Assembly: GCF_012113595.1 (NCBI RefSeq)
Contig: NZ_CP050831.1
Coordinates: 1,922,001 to 1,986,000, forward strand
Length of the DNA: 64,000 bases
Direction: 5' to 3'
Source: Bacteroides faecium
Lineage (GTDB): Bacteria; Bacteroidota; Bacteroidia; Bacteroidales; Bacteroidaceae
A program made the translations under genes and the position numbers. The notes beneath the pieces are model-generated. The model was not told where the DNA came from and searched no databases. It saw only the letters and a program-made list of their open reading frames with translations. Positions within the stretch are counted from its first letter, which is position 1; each line of letters begins with the position of its first letter. Shown in pieces: positions 8,587-16,213 of the stretch.

Positions 8587-9951
8587 CTATGCCGCTTTCA
8601 ACGCTTTCACCAGATACACATTCCCATATTTGGTATGTTTGCGGGTGACTCCCGCCGCAAGCAACACTTGTGCAAATGTAGCCGGATTACTTCCACGCAT
8701 GGCAGCCGGGTTATACATTTTCAGTCTCCTGAATATGTCCGAAGCCGAAAGCCGTTCGCTTCCTACTTCGTCGTCTCCGGCCATCCGGTAACAGGCATGA
8801 AAGACTTCTTCCGCCGGGCAAGGATGATAAAAGGCGGTGTTGTGGCGTTGCAATTCCCGTTCTTCCTCTTTAGTAAACCAATAGCGGATGCCGGAGAGTA
8901 GTTCCTCTTTCAGTTGTGCATATATTTGGTCGTGCTCCATGTCTTCGCAATTAATGAGGTGTTCCGCTTCAATGCAAATGAACCGCCGGCTGCCGGTAGG
9001 GTCGGTGAGCAAGTCAAAACGGTTGCTTGTGCCGATGAAAGAAGCGATGCGCGGCAAGTTGCGGAAATTCTTCTGATAAGCCTTGCAGATATTCAGGTTC
9101 GCCATTTGCATCAAGTTCTTCAATAACGGCATTTGCTGCGTACCGTACTTGTCAAACTCATCCATGTTCAGAAGCCCCATCTCGGCAAGCAGCCTTTCCG
9201 TTTTTCCCTGTGCCGACAGTTTTAGGTTGTCCATGTAATAGCGTGATAGTACTGGTGGCATCAGTGCCTTGCAAAAGGTGGATTTTTGTCGTCCCTGCTC
9301 GCTGCTGACGAGTATAGGCGCTACACTGTTGGCATGTATGCCCGTCATGCCCAGCCATTGGGCGGTGAGTCCCAGCAGCCATGTGTGGAAGCTCTTCACC
9401 CAGAGCGGGTGGTCGGAGACACGCCGTGCCAAAGACTCCAGTCTGTCTGTTCCGTCCCAACCGGGCAGTTCTTCCATGTAAAGCCGGAAAGGATGGTATC
9501 CGGAAATACAGGTAGAGTAGATGTAGCGGCTTAAGTCTTTGTCCCAGCAGGGTATGCCTTGGTCATGCGCTTCCATGCAGAATGTGTTCAGTTCCCGCTT
9601 GCCTACGGGCTCGAAGGGTGTACCACGTTTGCCGGCGGGACGATATTCCGTTTCTTCTGTCAGTAAGTTGTAGCGGAAATCATACTGCTTTTGCAGGAAT
9701 GCGCGTACCTCTTGTGTCAGCCGGACGGGTTGTTTTCGCTCCGTCTCTTCCTTTTTCTCTTTCTCCTTTTTCTCCTTTTCGGCAGACAGTTCAGTGTCCG
9801 TAAGACTGCCTATATGCATGTCTCCACAACATTCTGTCGGCTTTGTCCGGGATTTCTCCGCTTTCTCTGTCGCGTCTTCTTTATTCTCCTTCATTTGGAA
9901 CAGTTTCAGTCCTTTCACTATCTGTTTCCACACTAATGTCATTGCATTCAT
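8587..9951 (-). CDS. VapE/BT4734-type helicase lacking the primase domain
   Basis: A 454-residue protein of the virulence-associated-E (VapE, D5-like AAA+ helicase) family with a DUF3874-like C-terminus. Visible motifs: Walker A as EQGRQKSTFCKALMP (around residue 225), Walker B LLNMDEFDK (around 265), the sensor block ASFIGTSNRFDLLTDPTGSRR (around 310) and a C-terminal winged-helix-like segment ending VYLVKALKAA. The first 85 residues are charged, Lys/Glu-rich low-complexity sequence; the primase-like VirE_N domain of the homologue at 61793-63904 is absent. In phage satellites and mobile elements the family drives replication; the role in Bacteroides chromosomes is unknown. It originally lay divergent from the HU-like gene at 14253; two insertion sequences now separate them. 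Confidence 0.85.
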   Translation of the reverse strand: MNAMTLVWKQIVKGLKLFQMKENKEDATEKAEKSRTKPTECCGDMHIGSLTDTELSAEKEKKEKEKKEETERKQPVRLTQEVRAFLQKQYDFRYNLLTEETEYRPAGKRGTPFEPVGKRELNTFCMEAHDQGIPCWDKDLSRYIYSTCISGYHPFRLYMEELPGWDGTDRLESLARRVSDHPLWVKSFHTWLLGLTAQWLGMTGIHANSVAPILVSSEQGRQKSTFCKALMPPVLSRYYMDNLKLSAQGKTERLLAEMGLLNMDEFDKYGTQQMPLLKNLMQMANLNICKAYQKNFRNLPRIASFIGTSNRFDLLTDPTGSRRFICIEAEHLINCEDMEHDQIYAQLKEELLSGIRYWFTKEEERELQRHNTAFYHPCPAEEVFHACYRMAGDDEVGSERLSASDIFRRLKMYNPAAMRGSNPATFAQVLLAAGVTRKHTKYGNVYLVKALKAA

Positions 9952-9987
9952 TATTTTTTGTTTTTAAGTGACTAAAATAGGTTTGTT

Positions 9988-10012
9988 TATCAGCGCTGAT
10001 ACTGCAAATCTA
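9988..10012 (-). promoter_or_regulatory. Promoter and palindromic operator of the VapE gene
   Basis: On the minus strand a TAGATTTG -7 element (10005-10012) follows a CTTG (10034-10037, one mismatch to TTTG) at 21-base spacing, a good Bacteroides promoter. At the predicted transcription start lies a perfect 14-base palindrome, TATCAGCGCTGATA (9988-10001), placed so that a bound dimer would block transcription. The repressor is unknown. Confidence 0.55.
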
Positions 10013-10115
10013 CTATAGGACGATACCGGTTTGCAAGTATTTCTCTAGAAAAAAGATATTTTTTCCTTAACGGAAGAAGTCGGCTTTTTATCACCTTTTT
10101 CACTACTATTTATCG

Positions 10116-10123
10116 TATCTTTG
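10116..10123 (+). promoter_or_regulatory. -7 element TATCTTTG reading towards the HU-like gene
   Basis: Perfect match to TAnnTTTG on the plus strand. No exact TTTG lies at the right distance upstream, so the -33 element is weak. Transcription would start near 10130, exactly where the 22-bp tandem repeats begin. Before the insertion sequences arrived the ATG of the HU-like gene lay about 160 bases downstream, so the repeats would have formed its leader. Confidence 0.45.
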
Positions 10124-10129
10124 CCGTAG

Positions 10130-10239
10130 AGTTATCAATGATTCACTAGGGTGGTTTAATTAAATAACTAAAGTTGTTTAATTGAATAACAATAGTAGTT
10201 TGAATGAACCACAGTAGTGGTTTATTGACAACTCTAAAG
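10130..10239. repeat. Five 22-bp tandem repeats (iteron-like)
   Basis: Head-to-tail units at 10130-10151 (most diverged), 10152-10173, 10174-10195, 10196-10217 and 10218-10239. The last four units begin TnGTTT and end TAG or AAG; the most alike share GTTTAATT and AATAAC. The outer ends are also inverted copies of each other: TAGAGTTATCAATGA at the left and its near-complement TTATTGACAACTCTA at the right. There are no spacers between units, so this is not a CRISPR array. It lies in the ancestral shared control region of the VapE and HU-like genes, and could be an iteron-type origin or an operator array. Confidence 0.75.
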
Positions 10240-10244
10240 GTTTC
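10234..10244. repeat. Left target-site duplications of the nested insertions
   Basis: CTAAAGGTTT (10234-10243) is repeated exactly at 14205-14214 and is the 10-bp duplication made by the ISAs1 element. AAGGTTTC (10237-10244) is repeated exactly at 12616-12623 and is the 8-bp duplication made by the IS66 element. The final C of the second is the first base of the ISAs1 inverted repeat. Confidence 0.9.
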
Positions 10245-10287
10245 GTAAGCATTCGGCCTTTTGCGTATTTCTCTCCAAGCTATAATA

Positions 10288-10326
10288 AAGTCAAAAGCCA
10301 GACATACTTCGTCTGGCTTTTGACTT
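10288..10326. terminator. Terminator inside IS66, downstream of tnpC
   Basis: Perfect 16-base stem (AAGTCAAAAGCCAGAC and its complement) with a 7-base loop. It lies 17 bases past the tnpC stop codon and can work in both directions, which would also block transcription entering the element from the VapE side. Confidence 0.85.
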
Positions 10327-10342
10327 TACTAAATTATCTTGT

Positions 10343-11956
10343 TTATCCTTTCCAATTAAATGGCAGTAAATCGGAGTAGTCGTTTTTCTCTTCTCTTTCT
10401 TTCTCCTGTACCCTGATCAACACGTCCTGCATCCATAGTTTTGGGTTCACCTTATTTTCCCTGCAACATCCCATCAGTGAAAAGAATATTGCCGCTGCAT
10501 GTGCCGCCTCATGTGAACCGGAGAAAAGAGTGTTTTTTCTGTTCAAAGTCAATGGTCTTATAGAACGCTCCACCGGATTATTGTCAATGCAGAATTGTGC
10601 ATCGTTGACATATCCGGACAGTTGTTCAAATCGTGTGTACATATAGAATATGGCCTTGGCAATAGGCGATTTCTCAACCGTATGTTCATATTCCTCCTTG
10701 CACCATTTTTCCAGTCCTTTGATAATAGGGTACGATTCTTCCCGGCGAAGCTTTACTACAGCCCCGCCTTCCAGATGTTCTATGCTGATTTTCTCCTCCA
10801 CAGCATACAGTCTGCCTATTTGTTCAAGTGCATGCCTTGCTCTGGGAGGGTCATTTCCTTCCGCTTCCACAAACTTGCGCCTGACGTGTGCCCAGCAGCA
10901 CAGGTGCAACTTTCCGGGTAGCGTGTCGAACTCGTCATATACTGCAAAACCGTCACTCTGTACCACCCGGACCTGTCCTGCCAGCAGTGTGTCTATTCCA
11001 CTGCTGCCACGTCCCTTGTGATATTCAAAGAAGGGGGTATGGAACCGGGGCAGATAGAAGTTCCACATATACCCGCGGTGAAGGGCACCGGGACGGTCGC
11101 TTTCAAGTACGGGATGGGGCGTCTCATCGGCCATGACGTAATAACTGTCCTTGACCAGTTCACGAAGCTCATTATAGACCGGCTCCAGACGCTGTGCGGC
11201 GGCCATCATCCAGTTACTTACGGTGGAAGGACTCAGATGGATGCCTTCACGCTCAAAAATGTCCAGCTGTCTGTGCAGAGGCAGATGATCGTAATATTTG
11301 GCGGTAGCAATGTGGGACAGTATACTTTCCGACGCATTGCTGTGAGGGTGTGCCATTACGGGCATGGGAGCAGTCATGATACGACCGTCGGCAAGTCGGT
11401 ATTTAGGGCGGATGATGCGTCTCACATAGAATCGCGCAGGGCTGACGGCATATTGTTCGCTCACTTCCTCCCCCAGCTTTGTCGCTCCCTCCAGGGAAAG
11501 ACCTTCCGGCATGGGAATGATGATTTCCTCACGGGGAAGGGACGGGTCGATGGGCTTACGGGCGTGGGGAGTAATCTTTTGGGTGAAGCTCTTACGGAAA
11601 CGGTTGTAACCATTCTCCGATTTGACAGATTTCTCAGCTATTTTCTGTTCTTCCGCTACCGGGTCATTGACATCGGACGGGGATTCGAAACAGATGCTCA
11701 ATTGGCTGGCATCTTCGGGAAGATGACGTTTTTCACTGGATTTACCCCATAAACGGCGTGTCAAGTCAGCCAATTTCCATCTCAAGTCAGCTATGACGGC
11801 TGTACAGGCTGAGATTTCCCCGGCCTGGCGGGAATACTCCTGCAAAGAGGCTTCGTATTTTCTCTGAAGTTCCGCATGCTCCTTTTCAAGACGTTCACGT
11901 TCCTTGCGCAACTCTTCGTACTCTTCCAAAGTAAGGGTAATGACTGGTTCTTTCAC
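10343..11956 (-). CDS. tnpC: IS66-family transposase TnpC
   Basis: A 537-residue DDE transposase. The N-terminus is a coiled coil (about residues 10-75), followed by a helix-turn-helix region (HRQLDIFEREGIHLSPSTVSNWM), then the catalytic core: Asp in MADETPHP, Asp in VVQSDGFAVYD and Glu in IDNNPVERSIRPL. The C-terminus has the usual IS66 tail (FFSLMGCCRENKVNPKLWM). Full length with no frameshift, so the element is probably still active. Confidence 0.95.
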   Translation of the reverse strand: MKEPVITLTLEEYEELRKERERLEKEHAELQRKYEASLQEYSRQAGEISACTAVIADLRWKLADLTRRLWGKSSEKRHLPEDASQLSICFESPSDVNDPVAEEQKIAEKSVKSENGYNRFRKSFTQKITPHARKPIDPSLPREEIIIPMPEGLSLEGATKLGEEVSEQYAVSPARFYVRRIIRPKYRLADGRIMTAPMPVMAHPHSNASESILSHIATAKYYDHLPLHRQLDIFEREGIHLSPSTVSNWMMAAAQRLEPVYNELRELVKDSYYVMADETPHPVLESDRPGALHRGYMWNFYLPRFHTPFFEYHKGRGSSGIDTLLAGQVRVVQSDGFAVYDEFDTLPGKLHLCCWAHVRRKFVEAEGNDPPRARHALEQIGRLYAVEEKISIEHLEGGAVVKLRREESYPIIKGLEKWCKEEYEHTVEKSPIAKAIFYMYTRFEQLSGYVNDAQFCIDNNPVERSIRPLTLNRKNTLFSGSHEAAHAAAIFFSLMGCCRENKVNPKLWMQDVLIRVQEKEREEKNDYSDLLPFNWKG

Positions 11957-12025
11957 TGTATATCCACTTTTTTATTATGTGGCAAAGTTATCAAAATAAA
12001 GCTGTACGGCTTATAGGACGGGAGA

Positions 12026-12535
12026 TTACTTTTCAACTGTTTTCCGATACTTTTTAACAGTAAGCAGCTCATTCAGGCGATTCCAGGAAATTTGAAGAAA
12101 ATCCCTCTTCCGTTCGTCCTTTTTCAAGAGGAAAGAACCGTGGTTCAGACGACGGCATTCCAGACGGTATTCATCGTCGCACCGATAAAGGATATGCAAC
12201 CTGCTACGGGAACGGTCAAGAAAAATATGGCAGCTCTGCTCTGACACGTAAGAACCCGTGTGCCGGATGACCTCACCACAAAGACCGTCAATTCCTTTAT
12301 GGAAATTACAACCTTGGGGATAAAGGTAATAAGACCAGAAAGGACTGCTACGGAAAAGACCAAGACCTAAAGGGAGAAGTAGGTCCTGAGGGGAATGGAT
12401 ACCAAGACTGGAAGCCGATACTTTATAACGACGACCACCATCAAATATGAAAAGAACAGAATCAAAATGATTAGACTCAGACAAGAGACTACGCAGCTTT
12501 TCACTTTCATTAGAAAATACTAAGACTGAACACAT
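12026..12535 (-). CDS. tnpB: IS66 accessory protein, TnpB (Orf2)-like
   Basis: A 169-residue protein. The part from about residue 65 matches IS66 Orf2: YYLYPQGCNFHKGIDGLCGEVIRH, a short beta segment CHIFLDRSRSRLHILYRCDDEYRLECRRLNHGSFLL. The first 65 residues are longer than the usual TnpB (about 115 residues); they may be an extended start or a leftover of a fused TnpA-like part. TnpB is required for IS66 transposition by an unknown mechanism. It lies upstream of tnpC in the same direction, 69 bases away. Confidence 0.75.
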   Translation of the reverse strand: MCSVLVFSNESEKLRSLLSESNHFDSVLFIFDGGRRYKVSASSLGIHSPQDLLLPLGLGLFRSSPFWSYYLYPQGCNFHKGIDGLCGEVIRHTGSYVSEQSCHIFLDRSRSRLHILYRCDDEYRLECRRLNHGSFLLKKDERKRDFLQISWNRLNELLTVKKYRKTVEK

Positions 12536-12615
12536 AATGGAGTAAGATAATTATGAAGTCACAAAGGTAGGAAGGAAAACAAGGGAAACAAACACGCACA
12601 AGGCCGAATACTTAC

Positions 12616-12623
12616 AAGGTTTC
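12616..12623. repeat. Right copy of the IS66 target duplication
   Basis: AAGGTTTC, identical to 10237-10244. Its last base is also the first base of the ISAs1 left inverted repeat, which proves that IS66 entered an existing ISAs1 end. Confidence 0.9.
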
Positions 12624-14204
12624 AGGGAAAACGCACGAGTGCTAATTATTTAATAACCAGCATTTTCTTTTCTTCTCAAAACTTATTTGATGGCAATACT
12701 CTTTTATATCAACTAATAAATAAAGTCTTCCTACTTTCTTTTCCTCATATAGACGTGTCACAACTTCACATTGTCATGATACCTATTGCTTTCATCCTTT
12801 TTTTATCTTCGGGGTTCTTCAATTGATATATTGATTATTTATATTGTATTCCTTCTAGTATTTCATTATCTTCACGTCTAAATAATAAATAGTAATGGAT
12901 AAGATTGCAAAGGATTTTTTAATAAATGACGAATTAGCACGTCATATGGCCAGTATGTCTGAAGCTATTGATACAATTGACCCACGTGAAAAGAATAAAG
13001 TCACTTATTCGGGCAAATTGATAATGCTTGTCACTTTAGCAGGTATTTTTTGTGATTGTCAGAGTTGGAATGATATAGCAGACTTCGCCCGTTATAAGAA
13101 AGATTTTCTTAGGAGATTCATACCGGATTTAGAAACTACCCCCTCACATGATACATTACGTCGATTTTTTTGTATCCTAAAAACAGAAAGATTAGAGAGT
13201 TGTTACAGAGAATGGGCCTGTAATATGAGAGGTGATTCACCGTCCATAGAAGATTGCGACTGGTCGAAAGTTCAAATAGGTGAGGGTAATGATCTTTATA
13301 CGAATAGACATATAGCTGTTGACGGAAAAACGATCTGTGGTGCCATCAATGCTGATAAACTGGTACAAGAGTCAGCGGATAAAATAACAAAGGAGCAGGC
13401 ATCAGTAGCCAAACTTCATATTGTCAGTGCCTTTCTTTCTGATATGAGTCTGTCATTAGGGCAGGAACGGGTCTCAATAAAAGAGAATGAAATAGTAGCA
13501 ATACCCAAATTACTGGACGACATTGATATACGACAAGGAGATGTAGTTACCATCGATGCGCTTGGTACCCAAAAGAAAATTGTAGAAAAAATAGTAGAGA
13601 AACAAGCCGATTATCTTTTGGAGGTAAAAAATAATCATTTAAAACTAAGGGAAAATATCGAAAACGATGCGGAGTACTTGCTAATTTCCGGAAGAAAAAA
13701 TGATTTTATCAAAAGAGCCGAAGAAACCACAGAAGGTCATGGATTTATGGTGACAAGGACCTGCATATCCTGCTCTGAACCCAGTAGATTAGGGTTCTGT
13801 TATCGTGATTGGAAAAATCTTAGGACTTATGGAATAATAAAGACCGAAAAAATTAATATAGCCACAGGAGAAATACAAAATGAGAAACATTGTTTCATCT
13901 CTTCATTAGTGAACAATCCAGAGCTTATTCTTAAATATAAGAGAAAGCATTGGGCGGTAGAAAATGGATTGCATTGGCAATTGGATGTTACATTTAATGA
14001 AGATGATGGAAGAAAAATGATGAATTCCGCACAAAACTTTTCCACCTTAACGAAAATGGCATTGACCATTTTGAAGAATTATCAGGATGAAGACAAGAAG
14101 ACTTCGCTCAATAGGAAAAGGAAGAAGGCAGGATGGAGTGATGACTACCTAACTAATTTGATAGATACCTTTATTAAAGCCTTTTAACTCGTGCGTTTTC
14201 CCTG
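12623..14204 (+). mobile_element. ISAs1-family insertion sequence, 1582 bp
   Basis: Complete element with perfect 18-bp terminal inverted repeats (CAGGGAAAACGCACGAGT at 12623-12640, its complement at 14187-14204) and one intact transposase. Its 10-bp target duplication CTAAAGGTTT is at 14205-14214 on the right and 10234-10243 on the left, the latter now beyond the inserted IS66. Bases 12641-12894 are AT-rich element DNA with no further gene. Confidence 0.95.
12895..14187 (+). CDS. ISAs1-family transposase
   Basis: A 430-residue DDE transposase. Near the N-terminus is the DDE_Tnp_1-associated region (ITLAGIFCDCQSW-like stretch, FARYKKDFLRRFIPDLETTPSHDTLRRFF). Catalytic residues are the Asp in IAVDGKTICGA, the Asp in VVTIDALGTQK and the Glu-rich C-terminal block WAVENGLHWQLDVTFNEDDGR. 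No frameshift is seen. The stop codon lies at the inner edge of the right inverted repeat. Confidence 0.95.
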   Translation: MDKIAKDFLINDELARHMASMSEAIDTIDPREKNKVTYSGKLIMLVTLAGIFCDCQSWNDIADFARYKKDFLRRFIPDLETTPSHDTLRRFFCILKTERLESCYREWACNMRGDSPSIEDCDWSKVQIGEGNDLYTNRHIAVDGKTICGAINADKLVQESADKITKEQASVAKLHIVSAFLSDMSLSLGQERVSIKENEIVAIPKLLDDIDIRQGDVVTIDALGTQKKIVEKIVEKQADYLLEVKNNHLKLRENIENDAEYLLISGRKNDFIKRAEETTEGHGFMVTRTCISCSEPSRLGFCYRDWKNLRTYGIIKTEKINIATGEIQNEKHCFISSLVNNPELILKYKRKHWAVENGLHWQLDVTFNEDDGRKMMNSAQNFSTLTKMALTILKNYQDEDKKTSLNRKRKKAGWSDDYLTNLIDTFIKAF

Positions 14205-14214
14205 CTAAAGGTTT
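14205..14214. repeat. Right copy of the ISAs1 target duplication
   Basis: CTAAAGGTTT, identical to 10234-10243. Joining the two copies restores an uninterrupted control region, 42 bases between the last 22-bp repeat and the ATG of the HU-like gene. Confidence 0.9.
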
Positions 14215-14252
14215 TGCATGAAAAGTATTCATTATAAAGATGTTAACTGCTT

Positions 14253-14888
14253 ATGGCTATACTTTACGATTGGTATGAGAATCCCGGTGAGTCCGACGAT
14301 TCGGAAGAGAAAGGCTTGCACCCCCGCATTTTTTTGAACGGAAAGCTGGGGACGGACAAACTGTGCTGGATGATTCACAACCGCAGTTCCCTTTCTGTAG
14401 GTGATGTGAAAAACGCGTTCGAGATGCTAGCCCAAATCTGTGGTGAGGAACTGCGCGAAGGGCGTGAAGTGCATATCGAAGGGCTTGGCTATTTTGCTCC
14501 TATCTTAAGAAGCACGGAAAAAGTGACTCGTAGCACTAAGAACAAATCATCGAAAATGGAGTTGAAAACAATCGGTTTTCGTCCCGATGCCCGTCTGAAG
14601 GGTGAGCTTAGAGGTGTCAAGGTCAGCCGGAGCAAGTATGCACGCCATTCGGAATCCTTGTCGGAAGTAGAGATAGATATGCGTTTGAAGGAATATTTTG
14701 TCGAACACGATGTAATGCTTCGTTACGACTTTCAGGAAGTGTGCTGCATGACGCGGACTACGGCGAACCGTCATCTCCGAAGATTGCAGGAAGAAGGGAA
14801 ATTGCGGAATATAGGTAAACTTATGCAACCGATTTATGTACCTGCGGCAGGGTATTACGGGGTGTCGCGCGAATTGGTGCGGCGATAA
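14253..14888 (+). CDS. HU-like DNA-binding protein with extra C-terminal helix-turn-helix
   Basis: A 211-residue protein. Residues about 22-125 match the Bacteroidetes HU/IHF-like family (LSVGDVKNAFEMLAQICGEELREGREVHIEGLGYFAPIL, followed by a basic arm VTRSTKNKSSKMELKTIGFRPD). Residues about 130-205 look like a winged helix: RLKEYFVEHDVMLRYDFQEVCCMTRTTANRHLRRLQEEGKLRNIGK. The fusion suggests site-specific binding plus DNA bending. It was the divergent partner of the VapE gene until nested insertion sequences separated them, so its native promoter near 10116 is now about 4.1 kb away. It may be silent or driven from the ISAs1 end. Confidence 0.85.
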   Translation: MAILYDWYENPGESDDSEEKGLHPRIFLNGKLGTDKLCWMIHNRSSLSVGDVKNAFEMLAQICGEELREGREVHIEGLGYFAPILRSTEKVTRSTKNKSSKMELKTIGFRPDARLKGELRGVKVSRSKYARHSESLSEVEIDMRLKEYFVEHDVMLRYDFQEVCCMTRTTANRHLRRLQEEGKLRNIGKLMQPIYVPAAGYYGVSRELVRR

Positions 14889-14890
14889 GC

Positions 14891-14988
14891 GGTGAAAGCG
14901 TTGAAAGCACTGTAAGGCGACTTTTACAGCATCGCTTTCACCCGCTTTCCTACTTCGGATAGAGGTTTCGGGAAAAAAGGTGAAAGCG
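14891..14988. repeat. GGTGAAAGCG repeat cluster after the HU-like gene
   Basis: The decamer GGTGAAAGCG occurs at 14891-14900 (+), 14933-14942 (-) and 14979-14988 (+), and once more on the minus strand at 8602-8611, inside the last codons of the VapE gene. It therefore lies at both outer ends of the VapE/HU module. Two of the copies are followed by frames reading VKALKAL-stop and VKAMKVQ-stop, resembling the VapE C-terminus (VKALKAA). Confidence 0.65.
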
Positions 14989-15036
14989 ATGAAGGTGCAG
15001 TGACTTTGTTGGGTAATCCGGGACTTTTCGTTTTAT

Positions 15037-15089
15037 GAAAAGAATATTGAAGATGATTGTCAATGTGAATATTCTTTTCGCTATATTTG
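15037..15089 (+). promoter_or_regulatory. Hairpin and -7 element before the LuxR-type gene
   Basis: A perfect 12-base stem (GAAAAGAATATT at 15037-15048, complement at 15068-15079) is followed by TATATTTG (15082-15089), a perfect -7 element. The hairpin may end transcription from the HU-like gene, or sit in the -33 region as a regulator site. The predicted start is about 25 bases before the ATG at 15119. Confidence 0.5.
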
Positions 15090-15118
15090 TGGCTCAAGAA
15101 CACAAGATAAAATGAGTG

Positions 15119-15919
15119 ATGAAATTTCCGACTTATCCTTTTAAGCAATTACTGTCAGGTGGTTTACTCTGCTGTTTGATTCTGCTGGCGGCTTATATAT
15201 TCCAGGCTTTTTTCCCTGAAATGTATGTTGATGCATTTTCATCTTCCATGCATCTATTGATGTGGCTGATCCTTTTCGTTGGGGCGTTGCTATGGACATT
15301 TCATGCAAAAGGAGAGCGTATCGGAATTTCTGAAGTAATAGACTGGCAGTTTATAGCTGCTTTTATTTTAATTACGGCAGATGAGATTTATATGATAATG
15401 CCGAGAGAAATCTATATGGAGGCAGCGCCGACCCTATCTGAATATACCATTCCCGTGTTGGCCGTTGTTGGCATAATGATAGCTGCTACTATTAAAGTCT
15501 CCACAACGTTGTATCAGAAATTGGCGGACGAACGACGACAAACTATTCTTCAAACTCAGAGAATACAGCAATTACTGGATTCTCCTCCGACAAAACAGAA
15601 AAATATAACTTTAGTTCGTAAACTTATGGAAAATCGGTCTATCGCCCAATTTTCCGCCAAAGACTATCTTTTACTAGTAGAAGAGTGCCAAATGATTGAT
15701 CCCGAATTCTTTGCTTGGCTGAAGAAACAAGGTTGTCAACTTCCACCGCGGGATATTGTACTATGTGTGCTTATTCGAATGTATAAAACGAAAGAAGAAA
15801 TATTGTCTATATTTTGCATTGCTGATGGGGCTTATCGCACGATGAGGTCTCGTGTCCGAAAACGTTTAGGACTTGGCGATGAGGAGTTGGAGGCTTTTCT
15901 ACAAGCGGAGCTAAAATAA
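15119..15919 (+). CDS. Membrane-anchored LuxR-type transcription regulator
   Basis: A 266-residue protein. The ATG at 15119 is preferred to the GTG at 15116. Four hydrophobic helices occupy about residues 8-125. A short coiled-coil linker follows (about 130-150), and the C-terminus (about 200-260) is a LuxR-type helix-turn-helix: PPRDIVLCVLIRMYKTKEEILSIFCIADGAYRTMRSRVRKRLGL. Bacteroidetes have many membrane-tethered regulators with this C-terminus. It probably senses an envelope cue and controls neighbouring genes, perhaps the lipoprotein cassettes beside it, but this is inference. Confidence 0.75.
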   Translation: MKFPTYPFKQLLSGGLLCCLILLAAYIFQAFFPEMYVDAFSSSMHLLMWLILFVGALLWTFHAKGERIGISEVIDWQFIAAFILITADEIYMIMPREIYMEAAPTLSEYTIPVLAVVGIMIAATIKVSTTLYQKLADERRQTILQTQRIQQLLDSPPTKQKNITLVRKLMENRSIAQFSAKDYLLLVEECQMIDPEFFAWLKKQGCQLPPRDIVLCVLIRMYKTKEEILSIFCIADGAYRTMRSRVRKRLGLGDEELEAFLQAELK

Positions 15920-16213
15920 TAACTTTTGCAGAGTGCCTGCCAGTTTCATAAATGTGTAGATAGTAGCCAAACTTCCACCCATGATGATATAATAGAACCA
16001 TACTCGCCTATTGGAGTATGGTTCTTGTGGAAATAGACTGATAGCTCCAACCACAAGTGTTATTCGTGCAAGAAGCTCAAAAAAGAATATTAGAAAATCT
16101 TGAAATGTGTAGTTCAGGTTGCCAATAAAACAATCTAAATAACACATTGCGGTACTGATAAGCCACATTGCACTATTGAGAACTATATATATAATTAATT
16201 TCTTTGTATACAT
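15911..16213 (-). CDS. Small four-helix membrane protein of unknown role
   Basis: A 100-residue protein. The frame is open to 16279, but the ATG at 16213 gives a normal start (MYTKKLIIYIVLN) and overlaps the end of the upstream lipoprotein gene, so the two are probably coupled. There are three to four hydrophobic segments (about residues 6-26, 34-58, 70-95). No family is recognised. The 84-residue protein at 18060 sits in the same position relative to a related lipoprotein. Confidence 0.65.
   Translation of the reverse strand: MYTKKLIIYIVLNSAMWLISTAMCYLDCFIGNLNYTFQDFLIFFFELLARITLVVGAISLFPQEPYSNRRVWFYYIIMGGSLATIYTFMKLAGTLQKLLF

Larger units (their letters stand above)
10245..12615 (-). mobile_element. 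IS66-family insertion sequence, 2371 bp
   Basis: Complete element. The ends are imperfect inverted repeats starting GTAAG(C/T)ATTCGGCCTT, with the 5'-GTAA start usual for IS66, and are flanked by a perfect 8-bp duplication AAGGTTTC (10237-10244 and 12616-12623). It carries a tnpB-like ORF and a tnpC transposase on the minus strand; no separate tnpA is visible. It is inserted exactly at the left end of an older ISAs1 element, whose terminal C was copied into the duplication. Confidence 0.95.

Noticed and set aside
10130..10239. CRISPR array
   Set aside because: The 22-base units are directly joined without spacers and differ among themselves; no cas genes are nearby.
11018..11752. Plus-strand frame of 244 codons inside the IS66 transposase
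   Set aside because: Antisense to an intact DDE transposase; no similarity to any accessory IS protein.
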